Below are positions 1 to 9,663 of a stretch of DNA of 64,000 nucleotides, in pieces. Positions within the stretch are counted from its first letter, which is position 1; each line of letters starts with the position of its first letter. The stretch is from Azospirillum brasilense (GTDB taxonomy: Bacteria; Pseudomonadota; Alphaproteobacteria; Azospirillales; Azospirillaceae). The translations under genes and the position numbers were made by a program. The notes under the pieces were generated by a model. It was not told the origin of the DNA. It did no database searches and saw nothing but the letters and a program-made list of their open reading frames with translations. The DNA lies in the NCBI RefSeq assembly GCF_007827815.1, contig NZ_VITH01000008.1:124001-188000 (forward strand). Reading direction: 5' to 3'.

Positions 1-746
1 GTCTCGGTGATGCCGACCTGATGCTCGAACTGGGCGGACAGGGAGCGGTCGCGGGTGACGGTGGTCCAGCCGTCCGACAGGATCTTCACGTCCGGCTTGC
101 CGGCGTTGAGCATCGGCTCGATGGTGAAGACCATGCCCGGAACCAGCAGCACGCCGGTGCCGCGCTTGCCGAAATGGTCGACGTGGGGGGCGTCGTGGAA
201 CACCCGGCCGATGCCGTGCCCGCCGAAGTCGCGCACCACGCCGTAGCGGTGGGATTCCGCAAGCGTCTGGATGGCGTGGCCGATGTCGCCGAGGTGGTTG
301 CCCGGCTTGGCCTGAGCGATTCCGGCCATCATCGCCTTGTAGGTGATGTCGACCAGCTTGCGCGCCTTCACCCCGATCTTGTCGCCGACGAAGAACATGC
401 GGCTGGTGTCGCCGTACCAGCCGTCGAGGATCACCGTCACGTCGACGTTCACGATGTCGCCGTCGACCAGCGTCTTGTCGTCGGACGGAATGCCGTGATT
501 CACCACATGGTTCGGCGAGATGCAGCTCGCCGCCGGATAGCCCTGATAGCCGAGGGTCGCGGGGATGGCGCCGTTGTCCCGCATGAAGGTTTCGATCAGC
601 CGGTTGAGATGGCCCGTGCTGACTCCCGGCACCACCTGGGGCGTGATGTGGTCGAGCGTCGCCGCGGCCAGCCGCCCGGCCTTGCGGATCGCCTCGAACT
701 CCTCCGGGCCGTGCAGCGGGATCTTCCGCGCGTCCTTGTCCGCCAC
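1..746 (-). CDS. map: methionine aminopeptidase type I (3' end outside window)
   Basis: Removes the initiator methionine from nascent proteins in the cytoplasm, using a two-metal centre. The reverse-strand translation reads the family pattern in order: NHGIPS (His), VDVTVILDGWYGDTS (two Asp metal ligands), GGHGIG (His) and FTIEPML (Glu). The last metal-binding Glu, near the C-terminus, lies beyond the window edge. I place the start at a GTG at 746 because an in-frame TGA lies four codons upstream and a GAGGTGA ribosome-binding site sits about 5 bases before the GTG. Longer ATG-initiated frames here are out of frame with the enzyme. It is divergent from radA across about 170 bp. Confidence 0.93.
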   Translation of the reverse strand, partial: MADKDARKIPLHGPEEFEAIRKAGRLAAATLDHITPQVVPGVSTGHLNRLIETFMRDNGAIPATLGYQGYPAASCISPNHVVNHGIPSDDKTLVDGDIVNVDVTVILDGWYGDTSRMFFVGDKIGVKARKLVDITYKAMMAGIAQAKPGNHLGDIGHAIQTLAESHRYGVVRDFGGHGIGRVFHDAPHVDHFGKRGTGVLLVPGMVFTIEPMLNAGKPDVKILSDGWTTVTRDRSLSAQFEHQVGITE

Positions 747-915
747 CGTGTCACCTCACATCCGTTGTTCATCGTGAATTCCGGGACAGAACCTATCACC
801 GGAACGGCCGAGAAAAGCCCCAGCTTTTTATCACCTCTGCCATAGGATTTAGAACGTCAGCTTGCTATATGTGGGGCGCTTACCCCATTCCATCGCCCAA
901 CTCATCGCTGGACCT

Positions 916-2316
916 TTGGCAAAGCCAACCACCCGCTACGTCTGCCAGGCCTGCGGCGCCTCCTTCCCGAAATGGGCGGGCCGCTGCGACGCCTGCGGCG
1001 AATGGAACACCCTCGTCGAGGAAGCCGCGCCGGAGGCCGCCCCCAAGGGGTTGGGCGTGGCGCGCGGGCGCCGGCTGGACTTCGTCGGGCTGGCCGGGTC
1101 CAGCGAGGCGCCGCCGCGCCGCATGACCCGCATTGAGGAGTTCGACCGCGTCTGCGGCGGCGGCCTCGTCCCCGGATCGGCGATCCTGATCGGCGGCGAC
1201 CCTGGAATCGGCAAGTCGACCCTTCTTCTCCAGGCCATGGCCCGGCTGTCGCAGGAACACCGCTGCGCCTACGTCTCCGGCGAGGAGGCGGTGGATCAGG
1301 TCCGCCTGCGCGCCGTCCGCCTGGGCTGCGCCGCCGCACCGGTCCAACTCGCCTCGGCGACCAGCGTGCGCGACATCGTCGCCTCGCTGGACGGCACCGA
1401 TGGGCCGGAGGTGGTCGTCATCGACTCGATCCAGACCATGTATGTGGACAATCTGGACAGCGCCCCCGGCACCGTCGCCCAGGTGCGGGCTTCCGCGCAG
1501 GAGCTGATCCGCGTCGCCAAGCGGCGCGGCTGCGTCCTGCTGCTGGTCGGCCACGTCACCAAGGAAGGCACCATCGCCGGCCCCCGCGTGTTGGAGCACA
1601 TGGTGGACACGGTCCTCTATTTCGAAGGCGAGCGCGGCCACCAGTTCCGCATCCTGCGCGCGGTGAAGAACCGCTTCGGCGCGACGGACGAGATCGGCGT
1701 GTTCGAGATGACCGACGGCGGGCTCGGCGAGGTCGCCAACCCCTCCGCCCTGTTCCTGGCGGAGCGGCGCGGCGACGTGTCGGGCGCCGCGGTCTTCGCC
1801 GGCATGGAGGGCACCCGCCCCGTGCTGGTCGAGGTCCAGGCGCTGGTCGCCCCCTCCCCGCTCGGAACGCCGCGGCGCGCGGTGGTCGGCTGGGATTCGG
1901 CGCGGCTCGCCATGGTGCTGGCGGTGCTGGAAGCGCGTTGCGGCGTGCAGATCGGCGCCAACGACGTCTATCTCAACGTGGCCGGCGGGCTGCGCATCAC
2001 CGAGCCGGCGGCCGACCTCGCGGTCGCCGCGGCGCTGGTCTCCTCGCTGACCGGGGAGCCGGTGCCCGCCGACGCCGTGGTCTTCGGCGAAATCGGCCTG
2101 TCGGGCGAGGTGCGCGCCGTGGGCCAGAGCGACGCCCGGCTGAAGGAAGCCGCGAAGCTGGGGTTTTCAACGGCGATCTTTCCGGCTAGACGGAACGGCA
2201 AGAAGCCGGGGCGCGGCGACACCGGCCTGAAATCGGTCGAGTTGCAGCAGCTCAGCGAATTGCTGCCGCTGTTCCAGGCCGGATCGGGACCCCGTCCGCC
2301 ACGCGGCCGGGATTGA
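916..2316 (+). CDS. radA: DNA repair protein RadA (Sms)
   Basis: RecA-like ATPase that helps branch migration and processing of recombination intermediates. The N-terminus carries a C4 zinc finger (YVCQACG...GRCDACG, residues ~8-27), then Walker A GGDPGIGKST and the RadA motif KNRFGATDEIGVFEM. A C-terminal Lon-like domain follows (YLNVAGGLRITEPAADLAV). I chose the TTG at 916, giving AKPTTRYVCQACG, because it matches the usual RadA N-terminus. An upstream in-frame TTG at 862 would add 18 unconserved residues. Length 466 aa is normal. cvpA follows 42 bp later on the same strand. Confidence 0.95.
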   Translation: MAKPTTRYVCQACGASFPKWAGRCDACGEWNTLVEEAAPEAAPKGLGVARGRRLDFVGLAGSSEAPPRRMTRIEEFDRVCGGGLVPGSAILIGGDPGIGKSTLLLQAMARLSQEHRCAYVSGEEAVDQVRLRAVRLGCAAAPVQLASATSVRDIVASLDGTDGPEVVVIDSIQTMYVDNLDSAPGTVAQVRASAQELIRVAKRRGCVLLLVGHVTKEGTIAGPRVLEHMVDTVLYFEGERGHQFRILRAVKNRFGATDEIGVFEMTDGGLGEVANPSALFLAERRGDVSGAAVFAGMEGTRPVLVEVQALVAPSPLGTPRRAVVGWDSARLAMVLAVLEARCGVQIGANDVYLNVAGGLRITEPAADLAVAAALVSSLTGEPVPADAVVFGEIGLSGEVRAVGQSDARLKEAAKLGFSTAIFPARRNGKKPGRGDTGLKSVELQQLSELLPLFQAGSGPRPPRGRD

Positions 2317-2358
2317 GACAAGAATCTAAAGCGAAAGCGCACGAGGCGTAGCGGCGTT

Positions 2359-3045
2359 ATGGACACCTTCCCGATCAACCCGGCGGATCTGGCCGTCATC
2401 GTGGTGCTTTTGCTCTCGGCCCTGCTGGCCTTCACCCGCGGCATGGTGGCCGAGGTGCTGTCGGTTGCCGCCTGGGTCGGTGCCGCGCTGATCACGCTGA
2501 ACGCCCTGCCCCACGTTCTGCCCATCGCCCAGACCTACATCCACGTCGAGATGGCCGCCTACGCCGCGTCGGCGGTGGCGCTGTTCGTCGTCAGCCTTGT
2601 GGTTTTGACAATCCTGGGCCGCGTCGTGTCGCGCGGGGTGCAGAATTCCGGCCTTTCGGCGCTCGACCGCTCGCTCGGCTTCGTCTTCGGCCTGCTCAAG
2701 GGTGCAATCCTCGCCTCCGTCGCCTATCTCTTCTTCGCTTGGCTGGTGCCGAACCCGGCGGAGCATCCGGCGTGGCTGCAGAGCGCCAAGACCCGGCCGA
2801 TGCTGGTGTCCGGCGCCGCCATGATCTACGAGGTGATGCCGGACTCGCTGCGCAAGGACGGGCTGGGCCAGATGGACATGGCGCGGGAGCGCGCGCGGCA
2901 GGCGGTGGAGGCCAAGGAGGCCCTGGACCGCCTGTCCACGCCGGTTCCCGGCGCGCCGAAGACCGGTGGTGCGTCGCCATCCGATACCGGCTATAAGGAC
3001 CGGGACCGCGGCGACCTTGAGCGACTGATCCAGAACGCACGCTGA
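2359..3045 (+). CDS. cvpA: CvpA family inner membrane protein
   Basis: Homologue of the colicin V production protein CvpA, a multi-spanning inner membrane protein often encoded just before purF. The 228-residue product has hydrophobic segments at about residues 10-28, 33-50, 63-88 and 108-128. It also carries the family pattern RGMVAEVLSVAAWVGAA near the N-terminus and LDRSLGFVFGLLKGA in the middle. The C-terminal ~80 residues are hydrophilic and cytosolic by appearance. It lies between radA and purF, the common cvpA-purF arrangement. Its molecular function is not established by the sequence. Confidence 0.92.
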   Translation: MDTFPINPADLAVIVVLLLSALLAFTRGMVAEVLSVAAWVGAALITLNALPHVLPIAQTYIHVEMAAYAASAVALFVVSLVVLTILGRVVSRGVQNSGLSALDRSLGFVFGLLKGAILASVAYLFFAWLVPNPAEHPAWLQSAKTRPMLVSGAAMIYEVMPDSLRKDGLGQMDMARERARQAVEAKEALDRLSTPVPGAPKTGGASPSDTGYKDRDRGDLERLIQNAR

Positions 3046-3145
3046 ACGCCGCATGGTGCAGAGTGCCTGTGAGTAACGCCCCGCTGGCAAAGAGGCCGCC
3101 GGGGCAATGCCCTTTGGTGATGCTGTGTATGACGAGGATCTTCCG

Positions 3146-4594
3146 ATGCTGACGACGCATCCGTTCGACGACGACAAGCTGCGCGAGGAGTGCGGCGTGT
3201 TCGGCATCCACAGCCATCCGCAGGCGGGGGCCATCACCGCGCTCGGCCTGCACGCGCTGCAGCATCGCGGCCAGGAAGCCTGCGGCATCGTCAGCCACGA
3301 CGGCGACCGCTTCCATCTGGAGCACACCCTGGGCCTCGTCGGCGATCACTTCTCGTCGGAAGCGATTATCGGCAAGCTGAAGGGCCCGCAGGCCATCGGC
3401 CACGTCCGCTACGCCACCACGGGCGACACGACGATCCGCAACGTCCAGCCGCTCTACGCCGACTTCGAGTTCGGCGGCTTCGCGCTGGCCCACAACGGCA
3501 ACCTGACCAACGCACACACGTTGCGCCGCCAGCTTGTTCGCCGCGGCTGCCTGTTCCAGTCCACCACCGACACCGAGACCATCGTCCATCTGATGGCCAT
3601 CGCCCGCGGCGGTTCGCCGGTCGACCGGCTGATCGAGGCGGTGCGGCAGGTCGAGGGCGCCTTCTCCCTGGTGGCGCTGACCCCGAACGAGGTCATCGGC
3701 GTGCGCGACCCGCTGGGCGTCCGTCCGCTGGTCCTGGGCAAGCTGGGCGACACCTACATCGTGACCAGCGAGACCTGCGCGCTCGACATCGTCGGCGCCG
3801 ATTACGTGCGCGACGTCGAGCCGGGCGAGATGGTCGTTCTGAACGAGCAGGGCGTGCAGAGCCTGCGCCCCTTCCAGCCGCAGGGCCGCCGTTTCTGCAT
3901 CTTCGAATACATTTACTTCGCGCGGCCCGACAGCGTGATGGAGGGCTCCTCCGTCTACAACGCGCGCCAGCGGATCGGCGCCGAGCTGGCCCGCGAATCG
4001 GGGATCGAGGCCGACGTGGTGGTGCCGGTTCCCGACAGCGGCGTGCCGGCGGCCCTCGGCTACGCCACGCAGAGCGGCGTGCCCTTCGAGCTGGGCATCA
4101 TCCGCAACCACTATGTCGGCCGCACCTTCATCGAGCCGACCGACCAGATCCGCCATCTGGGCGTGAAGCTGAAGCACAACGCCAACCGCGCCATGATCGA
4201 GGGCAAGCGGGTGGTGCTGGTGGACGACAGCATCGTGCGCGGCACGACCTCCAAGAAGATCGTCGAGATGGTGCGCGCCGCCGGGGCGAAGGAGGTGCAC
4301 ATGCGCATCTCCAGCCCGCCGACCTCGCACCCCTGCTTCTACGGCATCGACACGCCGGAGCAGAGCAAGCTGCTCGCCCACCGCATGTCGGTGGAGGAGA
4401 TGCGCGACTTCATCCAGGCCGACAGCCTCGCCTTCATCTCGCTGGACGGCCTCTACCGCGCCATGGGCGCGGAGCGCCGCGACCCCCAGAAGCTAACCTT
4501 CTGCGACGCCTGTTTCACCGGCGACTACCCCATCGCGTTGACCGACGCGCTGGACCATCCGCCGGTCGAGGCGAACGTCCGCATCCGCGCCTGA
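3146..4594 (+). CDS. purF: amidophosphoribosyltransferase
   Basis: First committed step of purine synthesis: PRPP plus glutamine to phosphoribosylamine. The N-terminal Ntn glutaminase domain has its catalytic Cys at residue 16 (EECGVFGI) after a short propeptide, so autocleavage is expected as in the Bacillus-type enzymes. The PRPP loop VVLVDDSIVRGTT lies near residue 360. Cysteines near the end (TFCDACFTG) fit an iron-sulfur type PurF. The ATG at 3146 has GAGGA about 7 bases upstream. An in-frame ATG at 3107 would add 13 residues and has only a weak site. Product 482 aa. Confidence 0.95.
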   Translation: MLTTHPFDDDKLREECGVFGIHSHPQAGAITALGLHALQHRGQEACGIVSHDGDRFHLEHTLGLVGDHFSSEAIIGKLKGPQAIGHVRYATTGDTTIRNVQPLYADFEFGGFALAHNGNLTNAHTLRRQLVRRGCLFQSTTDTETIVHLMAIARGGSPVDRLIEAVRQVEGAFSLVALTPNEVIGVRDPLGVRPLVLGKLGDTYIVTSETCALDIVGADYVRDVEPGEMVVLNEQGVQSLRPFQPQGRRFCIFEYIYFARPDSVMEGSSVYNARQRIGAELARESGIEADVVVPVPDSGVPAALGYATQSGVPFELGIIRNHYVGRTFIEPTDQIRHLGVKLKHNANRAMIEGKRVVLVDDSIVRGTTSKKIVEMVRAAGAKEVHMRISSPPTSHPCFYGIDTPEQSKLLAHRMSVEEMRDFIQADSLAFISLDGLYRAMGAERRDPQKLTFCDACFTGDYPIALTDALDHPPVEANVRIRA

Positions 4595-4613
4595 CCGCCT
4601 GACCACCGCCGCG

Positions 4614-4646
4614 ACGGGCCGGCCGCAACCCAGCGGACCGGCCCGT
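4614..4646 (+). terminator. hairpin after purF
   Basis: Nine-base-pair perfect stem ACGGGCCGG / CCGGCCCGT with a 15-nt loop, 20 bp after the purF stop. The T run is short (TTTG), so termination strength is uncertain. Confidence 0.45.
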
Positions 4647-4684
4647 TTGCCAATCCCGCTACCGAACATCGTCGAGTCGCCGCC

Positions 4685-5395
4685 ATGTCCCGTCTTTCCG
4701 GCCGCACCGCCCTCATCACCGGCGCCTCGCGCGGCATCGGCGCCGCCGTCGCCAAGCGCTTCGCCGCCGAAGGCGCCCACGTCATCCTCGCCGCCCGCAC
4801 CGTCGGCGGCCTGGAGGAGACCGACGACGCGATCTTCCAGGCCACCGGCCGCAACGCCACGCTGGTCCCGCTGGACCTGCGCCAGTTCGACAAGATCGAC
4901 CAGCTCGGCTACTCGATCTTCGAGCGCTTCGGGAAGCTCGACATCCTGGTCAGCAACGCCGGCGTTCTGGAAGCGCTCGGGCCGGTCGCCCATTACGATC
5001 CGAAGCTGTGGCAGCGCGTGATGGACGTGAACGTCACGGCCAACTTCCGCCTGATCCGCTCCTTCGACCGCCTGCTGCGCGCGTCCGACGCGGGACGCGC
5101 CATCTTCGTGACGTCGGGCGCCGCGAACGCGCCCTACCCCTACTGGAGCCCGTACGGGGCCAGCAAGGCGGCGCTGGAGATGATGGTGAAGACCTATGCG
5201 ATGGAAATCGCCTCGTCGAACCTGCGCGTCAATCTGGTCGATCCCGGCATTGTGGCGACCAAGCTGCGCATGCAGGCCTTCCCCGGCGAGGACCAGACCA
5301 AGCTGGCCCAGCCGGACGACGTCGCCGAGGCCTTCGTGGCTCTGGCGGAGGCATCCTGCACCCGCCACGGAGAGGTCGTGTCGGCGCAGGGGTGA
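4685..5395 (+). CDS. SDR family NAD(P)-dependent oxidoreductase
   Basis: Classical short-chain dehydrogenase/reductase of 236 residues. The N-terminus holds the Rossmann motif TGASRGIGAAVA. NAG is present as LVSNAGVLEALG, the catalytic Ser lies in FVTSGAAN, and the catalytic pair appears as YGASKAA (YxxxK). The substrate cannot be told from sequence. It lies 90 bp after purF on the same strand and converges on der, with a palindromic repeat in the gap. Oddly, it has AYxVSK-like YGASK but ends shortly after the substrate loop, so it is at the short end of the family. Confidence 0.88.
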   Translation: MSRLSGRTALITGASRGIGAAVAKRFAAEGAHVILAARTVGGLEETDDAIFQATGRNATLVPLDLRQFDKIDQLGYSIFERFGKLDILVSNAGVLEALGPVAHYDPKLWQRVMDVNVTANFRLIRSFDRLLRASDAGRAIFVTSGAANAPYPYWSPYGASKAALEMMVKTYAMEIASSNLRVNLVDPGIVATKLRMQAFPGEDQTKLAQPDDVAEAFVALAEASCTRHGEVVSAQG

Positions 5396-5401
5396 AGAAG
5401 T

Positions 5402-5446
5402 TTGAGCCCTCCCCTGCGTCAGCGGGGGAGGGTTTGGGTGGGGGCC
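5402..5446. repeat. REP-like palindromic repeat, copy 1
   Basis: Imperfect inverted repeat CCCTCCCCTGC / GCGGGGGAGGG followed by TTTGGGTGGGGGCC. The same ~40-bp sequence recurs in inverse orientation inside 40111-40216. It sits between the convergent SDR and der genes. Confidence 0.6.
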
Positions 5447-5458
5447 GTGAGCGACGGC

Positions 5459-6862
5459 TCAGTCGTCCGCGTACGGGTTCTTCTGCTTGCGCAGCAGTAG
5501 CCGCACCGGCACGCCCGGCAGTTCGAACGTGTCGCGCAGATGCGCGATCAGGTAGCGCTGATAGCTTTCCGGCAGGTCCAGCGGCTTGTTCACGAACAGC
5601 GCCACGGTCGGCGGGCGCGTCTTCACCTGCGTCGCGTAGCGGATCTTCACGCGGCGGCCCTCGACCAAGGGTGGCGGGTGGTGATCCAGCACGCCCTCGA
5701 TCCAGCGGTTGAGCTGGGCGGTCGGGATGCGGCGGTTCCACTGCGCGTAGGTGGACAGGATCGAATCGAGCAGCGTGTCCAGCTTCTTGCCCTGCAGGGC
5801 AGAGATGGTCACGACCTCGACGCCCTTGATCTGGGCCAGCGCGGCCTGCAGCTTGTCCTCGACCTGACGCAGGGCCATGGCGCGGTCGTCCACGGCGTCC
5901 CACTTGTTCAGGGCGATGACCAGGGCGCGGCCTTCCTCCACCACCGTGCGGGCGATGGTCAGGTCCTGCTTGTCGAGGATCTGGTTGGCATCGACCACGA
6001 GGAGAACGACCTGCGCCATGCGGACGACGCGCAGGGCGTCGGCGACGGCCAGCTTCTCCACCTTGGCGTCGACGCGGGCGCGGCGGCGCATGCCGGCGGT
6101 GTCGACCAGACGGAACTTGCGGCCGCGCCACTCCCAATCGACGCTGATGGCGTCGCGCGTCATGCCGGCCTCGGGGCCGGTCAGCACGCGCTCCTCGCCG
6201 ATCAGGGCGTTGAGCAGGGTGGACTTGCCGACGTTCGGGCGGCCGACGATCGCGATCTGGATCGGGCGGGCACGCTCCTCGTCGGTTTCCGGCTGGTCGC
6301 CAACGGGCAGTTCCTCGCCATTCTCCCCCTTGAGGGGGGCCGGGGCCGTCTCGACCGGCACCGGCTCCGGCGGCGCGTAGGGCAGCAGGGCCTCGACCAG
6401 ATCAGCCATGCCCTCGCCATGCTCCGCCGACAGCGCGAGGGGATCGCCCAGGCCAAGCTCGAAAGCCTCGTAGAGGCCGGTCATCCCCACCTTGCCCTCG
6501 GCCTTGTTGGCGACGAGGATGACGGGCGTCTTGCTTTTGCGCAGCAGGGCCGCGAAGTGGCGGTCCAGCGGCGTGATGCCGGTGCGGGCATCGACGATGA
6601 ACAGCGCCACGTCGGCGCGTTCCAGGGCGCGTTCGGTCTGGCGGCGCATGCGCGCCTCCAGGCTGTCGTCGGTGACGTCCTCCAGGCCGGCGGTGTCGAC
6701 CACGGTGAAGGACAGCCCGCCCACGCGGGCGGGGGCCGAGCGCCAGTCGCGCGTCACGCCGGGCGTGTCGTCGACCAGCGCCAGCTTCTTGCCGGCCAAA
6801 CGATTGAAGAGAGTCGATTTGCCGACATTCGGCCGACCGACGAGAGCAACGGTAAAGGACAT
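5459..6862 (-). CDS. der: ribosome biogenesis GTPase Der (EngA)
   Basis: Tandem-GTPase ribosome assembly factor acting on the 50S subunit. Both G domains are complete. G1 near the start reads [11 protein letters not shown], with DTAGLED and NKAE. G2 near residue 205 reads [12 protein letters not shown], with DTAGMRR and NKWD. A C-terminal KH-like domain follows ([21 protein letters not shown]). Length 467 aa is typical. It is the last gene of a reverse-strand run with the TPR protein and bamB, the same order as yfgM-bamB-der in enterobacteria. Confidence 0.97.
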   Translation of the reverse strand: MSFTVALVGRPNVGKSTLFNRLAGKKLALVDDTPGVTRDWRSAPARVGGLSFTVVDTAGLEDVTDDSLEARMRRQTERALERADVALFIVDARTGITPLDRHFAALLRKSKTPVILVANKAEGKVGMTGLYEAFELGLGDPLALSAEHGEGMADLVEALLPYAPPEPVPVETAPAPLKGENGEELPVGDQPETDEERARPIQIAIVGRPNVGKSTLLNALIGEERVLTGPEAGMTRDAISVDWEWRGRKFRLVDTAGMRRRARVDAKVEKLAVADALRVVRMAQVVLLVVDANQILDKQDLTIARTVVEEGRALVIALNKWDAVDDRAMALRQVEDKLQAALAQIKGVEVVTISALQGKKLDTLLDSILSTYAQWNRRIPTAQLNRWIEGVLDHHPPPLVEGRRVKIRYATQVKTRPPTVALFVNKPLDLPESYQRYLIAHLRDTFELPGVPVRLLLRKQKNPYADD

Positions 6863-6898
6863 CGGGCCGGGGGCCTTATAAAGAACCAGGGGCGGCGA

Positions 6899-8293
6899 TC
6901 AGCGGTACGCCACCAGCGTACCGTTCTCGCCCAGGACATATAGGGTGTTGTTCGCCACGACCGGAGGCAAATAGGTGGAGGCCGGCAGCGAATAGCGGGT
7001 CAGAACCTGCCCGTCGGCGGGTGACAGGGCGAGCATCTGCCCGTTCGACCCGGTGACGTAGAGCTTGCCGCCCGCCAGAACCGGACCGGACCAGGTGATC
7101 GGCCCCTTCTTGTCCTCCGGATCGGTGAACTGCGCGAGCTGGGTGACCCAGCGGGCATGGCCGGCCTGACGGGTCAGGGCGACCAGCTCCGAATCGTTGG
7201 TGACGACGAACAGATGGTCACCGGCGAGCCACGGGGTCTGGGTGCCGCCGATCTCGGCTTCCCACAGGCGGATGCCGATGCGCTCATCGATGGCGACCAT
7301 GCGGCCGGAATGGCCGATCGCATAGACGACGCCGCGGTCGATCACCGGAAGACCGCGGATGTCGGCGAGGCTGCTCAGGGCGCCGCTGCGGCGGATCGCC
7401 GCCAGGCTCTCCTGCCACGCCACGCGCCCGTTCTCCGGGCGCAGACCGTACAGCTCGCCGGAGGAGTAAGGGGCGACGATCAGGGTCGGCGAGGCGGCCG
7501 GGCTGACGGCGCCCAGCAGGCCCGCCGTCTCCAGGATGCCCTGATGCGACCACTGGACGGCGCCGTCGGAGGCGGACAGGGCGGTGAGCTGGTTGTCCAG
7601 CGTCAGGACGAGGACACGCCCGCCCTCCACGGTCGGTGCGCCACGCACCGGACCCGGAACGCGCTTGCGCCAGATGATCGAGCCGTTGGCGGGATCGAGC
7701 GCCACCACCTCGCCGAAGCCGGTGGCCGCGAAGACGCGCCCGTCGGCGTAGGCGACGCCGCCGCCGCTGGCGCCGCCGCGCTCCTTCTCCGGCTTGGTAT
7801 CGATCCGCCAGAGCTGGCGCCCGGTCCGCTCATCGAGCGCGGCGACGTGCGAGTCGGCGTCCATGGCGAAGATGCGGCCGTCGGCGATGATCGGCGTCTC
7901 CAGCAGGGAACGGGAGCTGCTGGCCCCCGTGCCGACGTCGCCGCGCCACGCCTCGGCCGGCGTGGCCGACAGAGCGAGGTTGCCGCCGCCGTGTTCCGGC
8001 GTGCCGCCGGGCTGCGCCCAGGCCGGGTTGGCCACGGCGGTCGGCAGGGCGACCGGCGTGCCGACCAGCCGCTGGTCGACCTCGACCTTGCGCTCGCGGG
8101 TCAGGACGGACACCCGCTCGCCCGGCAGGGGCGGATCAGGGGTCTTGCCGAACCACCCGCTGACGGTGTCGCAGCCGCTGAGCAGCACGGCCAGCAGCGG
8201 GGCGGAAAGCAGGGCGGTGCGCAGGGAGCGGCGCTTCGCCGTGGGGTGCGCGGTCGGGCGCGCGGCCGGGGCGGCCATGGGAATGCGGGTCAT
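6899..8293 (-). CDS. bamB: PQQ-repeat lipoprotein, BamB-like outer membrane assembly factor
   Basis: Predicted periplasm-facing lipoprotein of the BAM complex that inserts beta-barrel proteins in the outer membrane. A signal peptide ends in a lipobox LLSGC at about residue 40. The rest reads as a beta-propeller of repeated units such as IFAMDADSHVAALDERTG, GEVVALDPANGSIIW and MLALSPADGQVL. The stop of the upstream TPR gene overlaps this start as ATGA, so translation is probably coupled. The N-terminal region is longer than usual because of a basic stretch before the signal core. Length 464 aa. Confidence 0.9.
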   Translation of the reverse strand: MTRIPMAAPAARPTAHPTAKRRSLRTALLSAPLLAVLLSGCDTVSGWFGKTPDPPLPGERVSVLTRERKVEVDQRLVGTPVALPTAVANPAWAQPGGTPEHGGGNLALSATPAEAWRGDVGTGASSSRSLLETPIIADGRIFAMDADSHVAALDERTGRQLWRIDTKPEKERGGASGGGVAYADGRVFAATGFGEVVALDPANGSIIWRKRVPGPVRGAPTVEGGRVLVLTLDNQLTALSASDGAVQWSHQGILETAGLLGAVSPAASPTLIVAPYSSGELYGLRPENGRVAWQESLAAIRRSGALSSLADIRGLPVIDRGVVYAIGHSGRMVAIDERIGIRLWEAEIGGTQTPWLAGDHLFVVTNDSELVALTRQAGHARWVTQLAQFTDPEDKKGPITWSGPVLAGGKLYVTGSNGQMLALSPADGQVLTRYSLPASTYLPPVVANNTLYVLGENGTLVAYR

Positions 8294-8937
8294 CAGCTCT
8301 TGCCGTAGAGGGTGGCGAGATCGGAGGCGCGCGACCGGACGCCGGCCGGAGCCTGCGAGTCGTCGGCCAATTGCTGGAACAGGGTCCGCGCCTTGTCCTT
8401 GTCCCCGGCACGGGCGGCCAGCACGGCGCTCATCTCGCGGGCGGAGAAGCGCCAGGGGTTGGCGTCGGCGGTCAGCGGCTGGAGCCGCGCCTGGAGCTGG
8501 GCCGGATCGCCGGAGTCGAGCTGGTGCATCACCGAGAGCAGGGCCGCCAGCTCGCGGTAGACCGGAGCGGCGCCGGCGGTGCCGGACAGCTTGTCGTAGA
8601 CGGCCACGGCCTCCGCCGTCTTGCCCTCGCGGGCCAGCAGGGCGGCGGCGTTCAGCTGGGCGAGCGCGGCCATGCCGGGATCGGCCTTGCCAGCGAAGGC
8701 GGCCAGCGCCTCGACGCCCTTGTCGGGCCCCTGGGCGGCCTGCGACAGGGCGGCGGCCAGGGCCGTCGTCCCGCTTTCCTTCTGCGACTGCTGCCAGTTG
8801 CGCCAGGCGACCGTGCCGCCCGTCGCGGCGACGACCGCCAGCGCGGCCGCCAGCATGATGCCGCCGTAGCGCTTGAAGACGCGCTCCATGCGGTCGCGGC
8901 GCAGATCCTCGTCGACTTCGCGGAAAATATCGCTCAT
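8293..8937 (-). CDS. TPR-containing membrane protein, YfgM-like
   Basis: 214-residue protein with a single N-terminal transmembrane helix (about residues 27-46, IMLAAALAVVAATGGTVAW). It begins MSDIFREVDEDLRRDRMERV, typical of the alphaproteobacterial tetratricopeptide YfgM/Ancillary SecYEG translocon family. The Ala-rich helical remainder fits TPR repeats in the periplasm. It overlaps bamB by 4 nt and is the first gene of the yfgM-bamB-der unit. Known relatives bind the Sec translocon and periplasmic chaperones; that role is inferred here. Confidence 0.85.
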   Translation of the reverse strand: MSDIFREVDEDLRRDRMERVFKRYGGIMLAAALAVVAATGGTVAWRNWQQSQKESGTTALAAALSQAAQGPDKGVEALAAFAGKADPGMAALAQLNAAALLAREGKTAEAVAVYDKLSGTAGAAPVYRELAALLSVMHQLDSGDPAQLQARLQPLTADANPWRFSAREMSAVLAARAGDKDKARTLFQQLADDSQAPAGVRSRASDLATLYGKS

Positions 8938-9031
8938 GGCTCTACAGCGGCATCCTACGGCACGAAAACCGTTACAGCGGGGATTGCGCCCGCGCGCGGC
9001 TGCGGCGGGCGGTTCTGATGGTTCAAAGGGC

Positions 9032-9061
9032 CGGATAGCACTGGGTGCCGCACGCGGTCAA
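9032..9061 (-). promoter_or_regulatory. candidate sigma70-type promoter for the yfgM-bamB-der unit
   Basis: On the reverse strand TTGACC (9056-9061) and TATCCG (9032-9037) are separated by 18 bp, about 95 bp before the TPR gene start. The position in the gap after the thioredoxin-fold gene supports it; no experimental evidence is visible. Confidence 0.4.
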
Positions 9062-9108
9062 GGCGCAACGGCGGCCCTCCGGGTATTAAGGCCGCGCTTT
9101 GGGCGGAA

Positions 9109-9663
9109 TCAGGTCGGATTCCGCCATTTGATCGAGCAGCCCATGCTGGGGATCTGGTCGGTCGGCCCCTGCCCCGTCTGGGCGATGCGGACCATCGCGT
9201 GGAACAGCTCGCGCGGCGCGTCGGGGATCGGCTCGCGCTTGGAGGCGTCCAGCCGGCCGCGATACTGCAGGCAGAGGTCGGCGTTGAAGCCGAAGAAGTC
9301 GGGCGTGCAGACGGCACCGTAGGCCCGCGCGACCTCCTGGGTCTCGTCGAGCAGGTAGGGGAAGGTGAAGCCGTGCTCCGCCGCGAAGCGCTTCATGTTC
9401 TCGAAGCCGTCGTCGGGATAGGCGTCGGTGTCGTTCGACATGATGGCGACGGCGCCGATGCCGTGAGGCCGCAACGCGTCGACCTCCTCGACGATCCGCC
9501 CGATCACCGCCTTCACGTACGGGCAATGGTTGCAGATGAACATGACCAGCGTGCCGCTCGGCCCCTGGACGTCGGCCAGGCTGTAGGTCTTTCCATCGGT
9601 TCCCTTCAGGCTGAAATCCTCCGCCTTCCGGCCGAAGTCGCACACCGGGGTTTCCGCCGCCAT
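9109..9663 (-). CDS. thioredoxin-fold protein of the AhpC/TSA-like family
   Basis: 184-residue cytosolic protein with no signal peptide. It reads as a thioredoxin-like peroxiredoxin-related domain: FSLKGTDGKTYSLADVQG, then LVMFICNHCPYVKAVIGRI with a CNHCP motif at the usual CxxC place, and later TPDFFGFNADL. The family is widespread as thioredoxin family protein, and the exact substrate is unknown. I start at the ATG at 9663, where GGAGGA lies 9 bases upstream; a longer frame from 9771 adds an unlikely Arg-rich tail. The C-terminus has PSMGCSIKW, giving a second conserved Cys. Confidence 0.85.
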   Translation of the reverse strand: MAAETPVCDFGRKAEDFSLKGTDGKTYSLADVQGPSGTLVMFICNHCPYVKAVIGRIVEEVDALRPHGIGAVAIMSNDTDAYPDDGFENMKRFAAEHGFTFPYLLDETQEVARAYGAVCTPDFFGFNADLCLQYRGRLDASKREPIPDAPRELFHAMVRIAQTGQGPTDQIPSMGCSIKWRNPT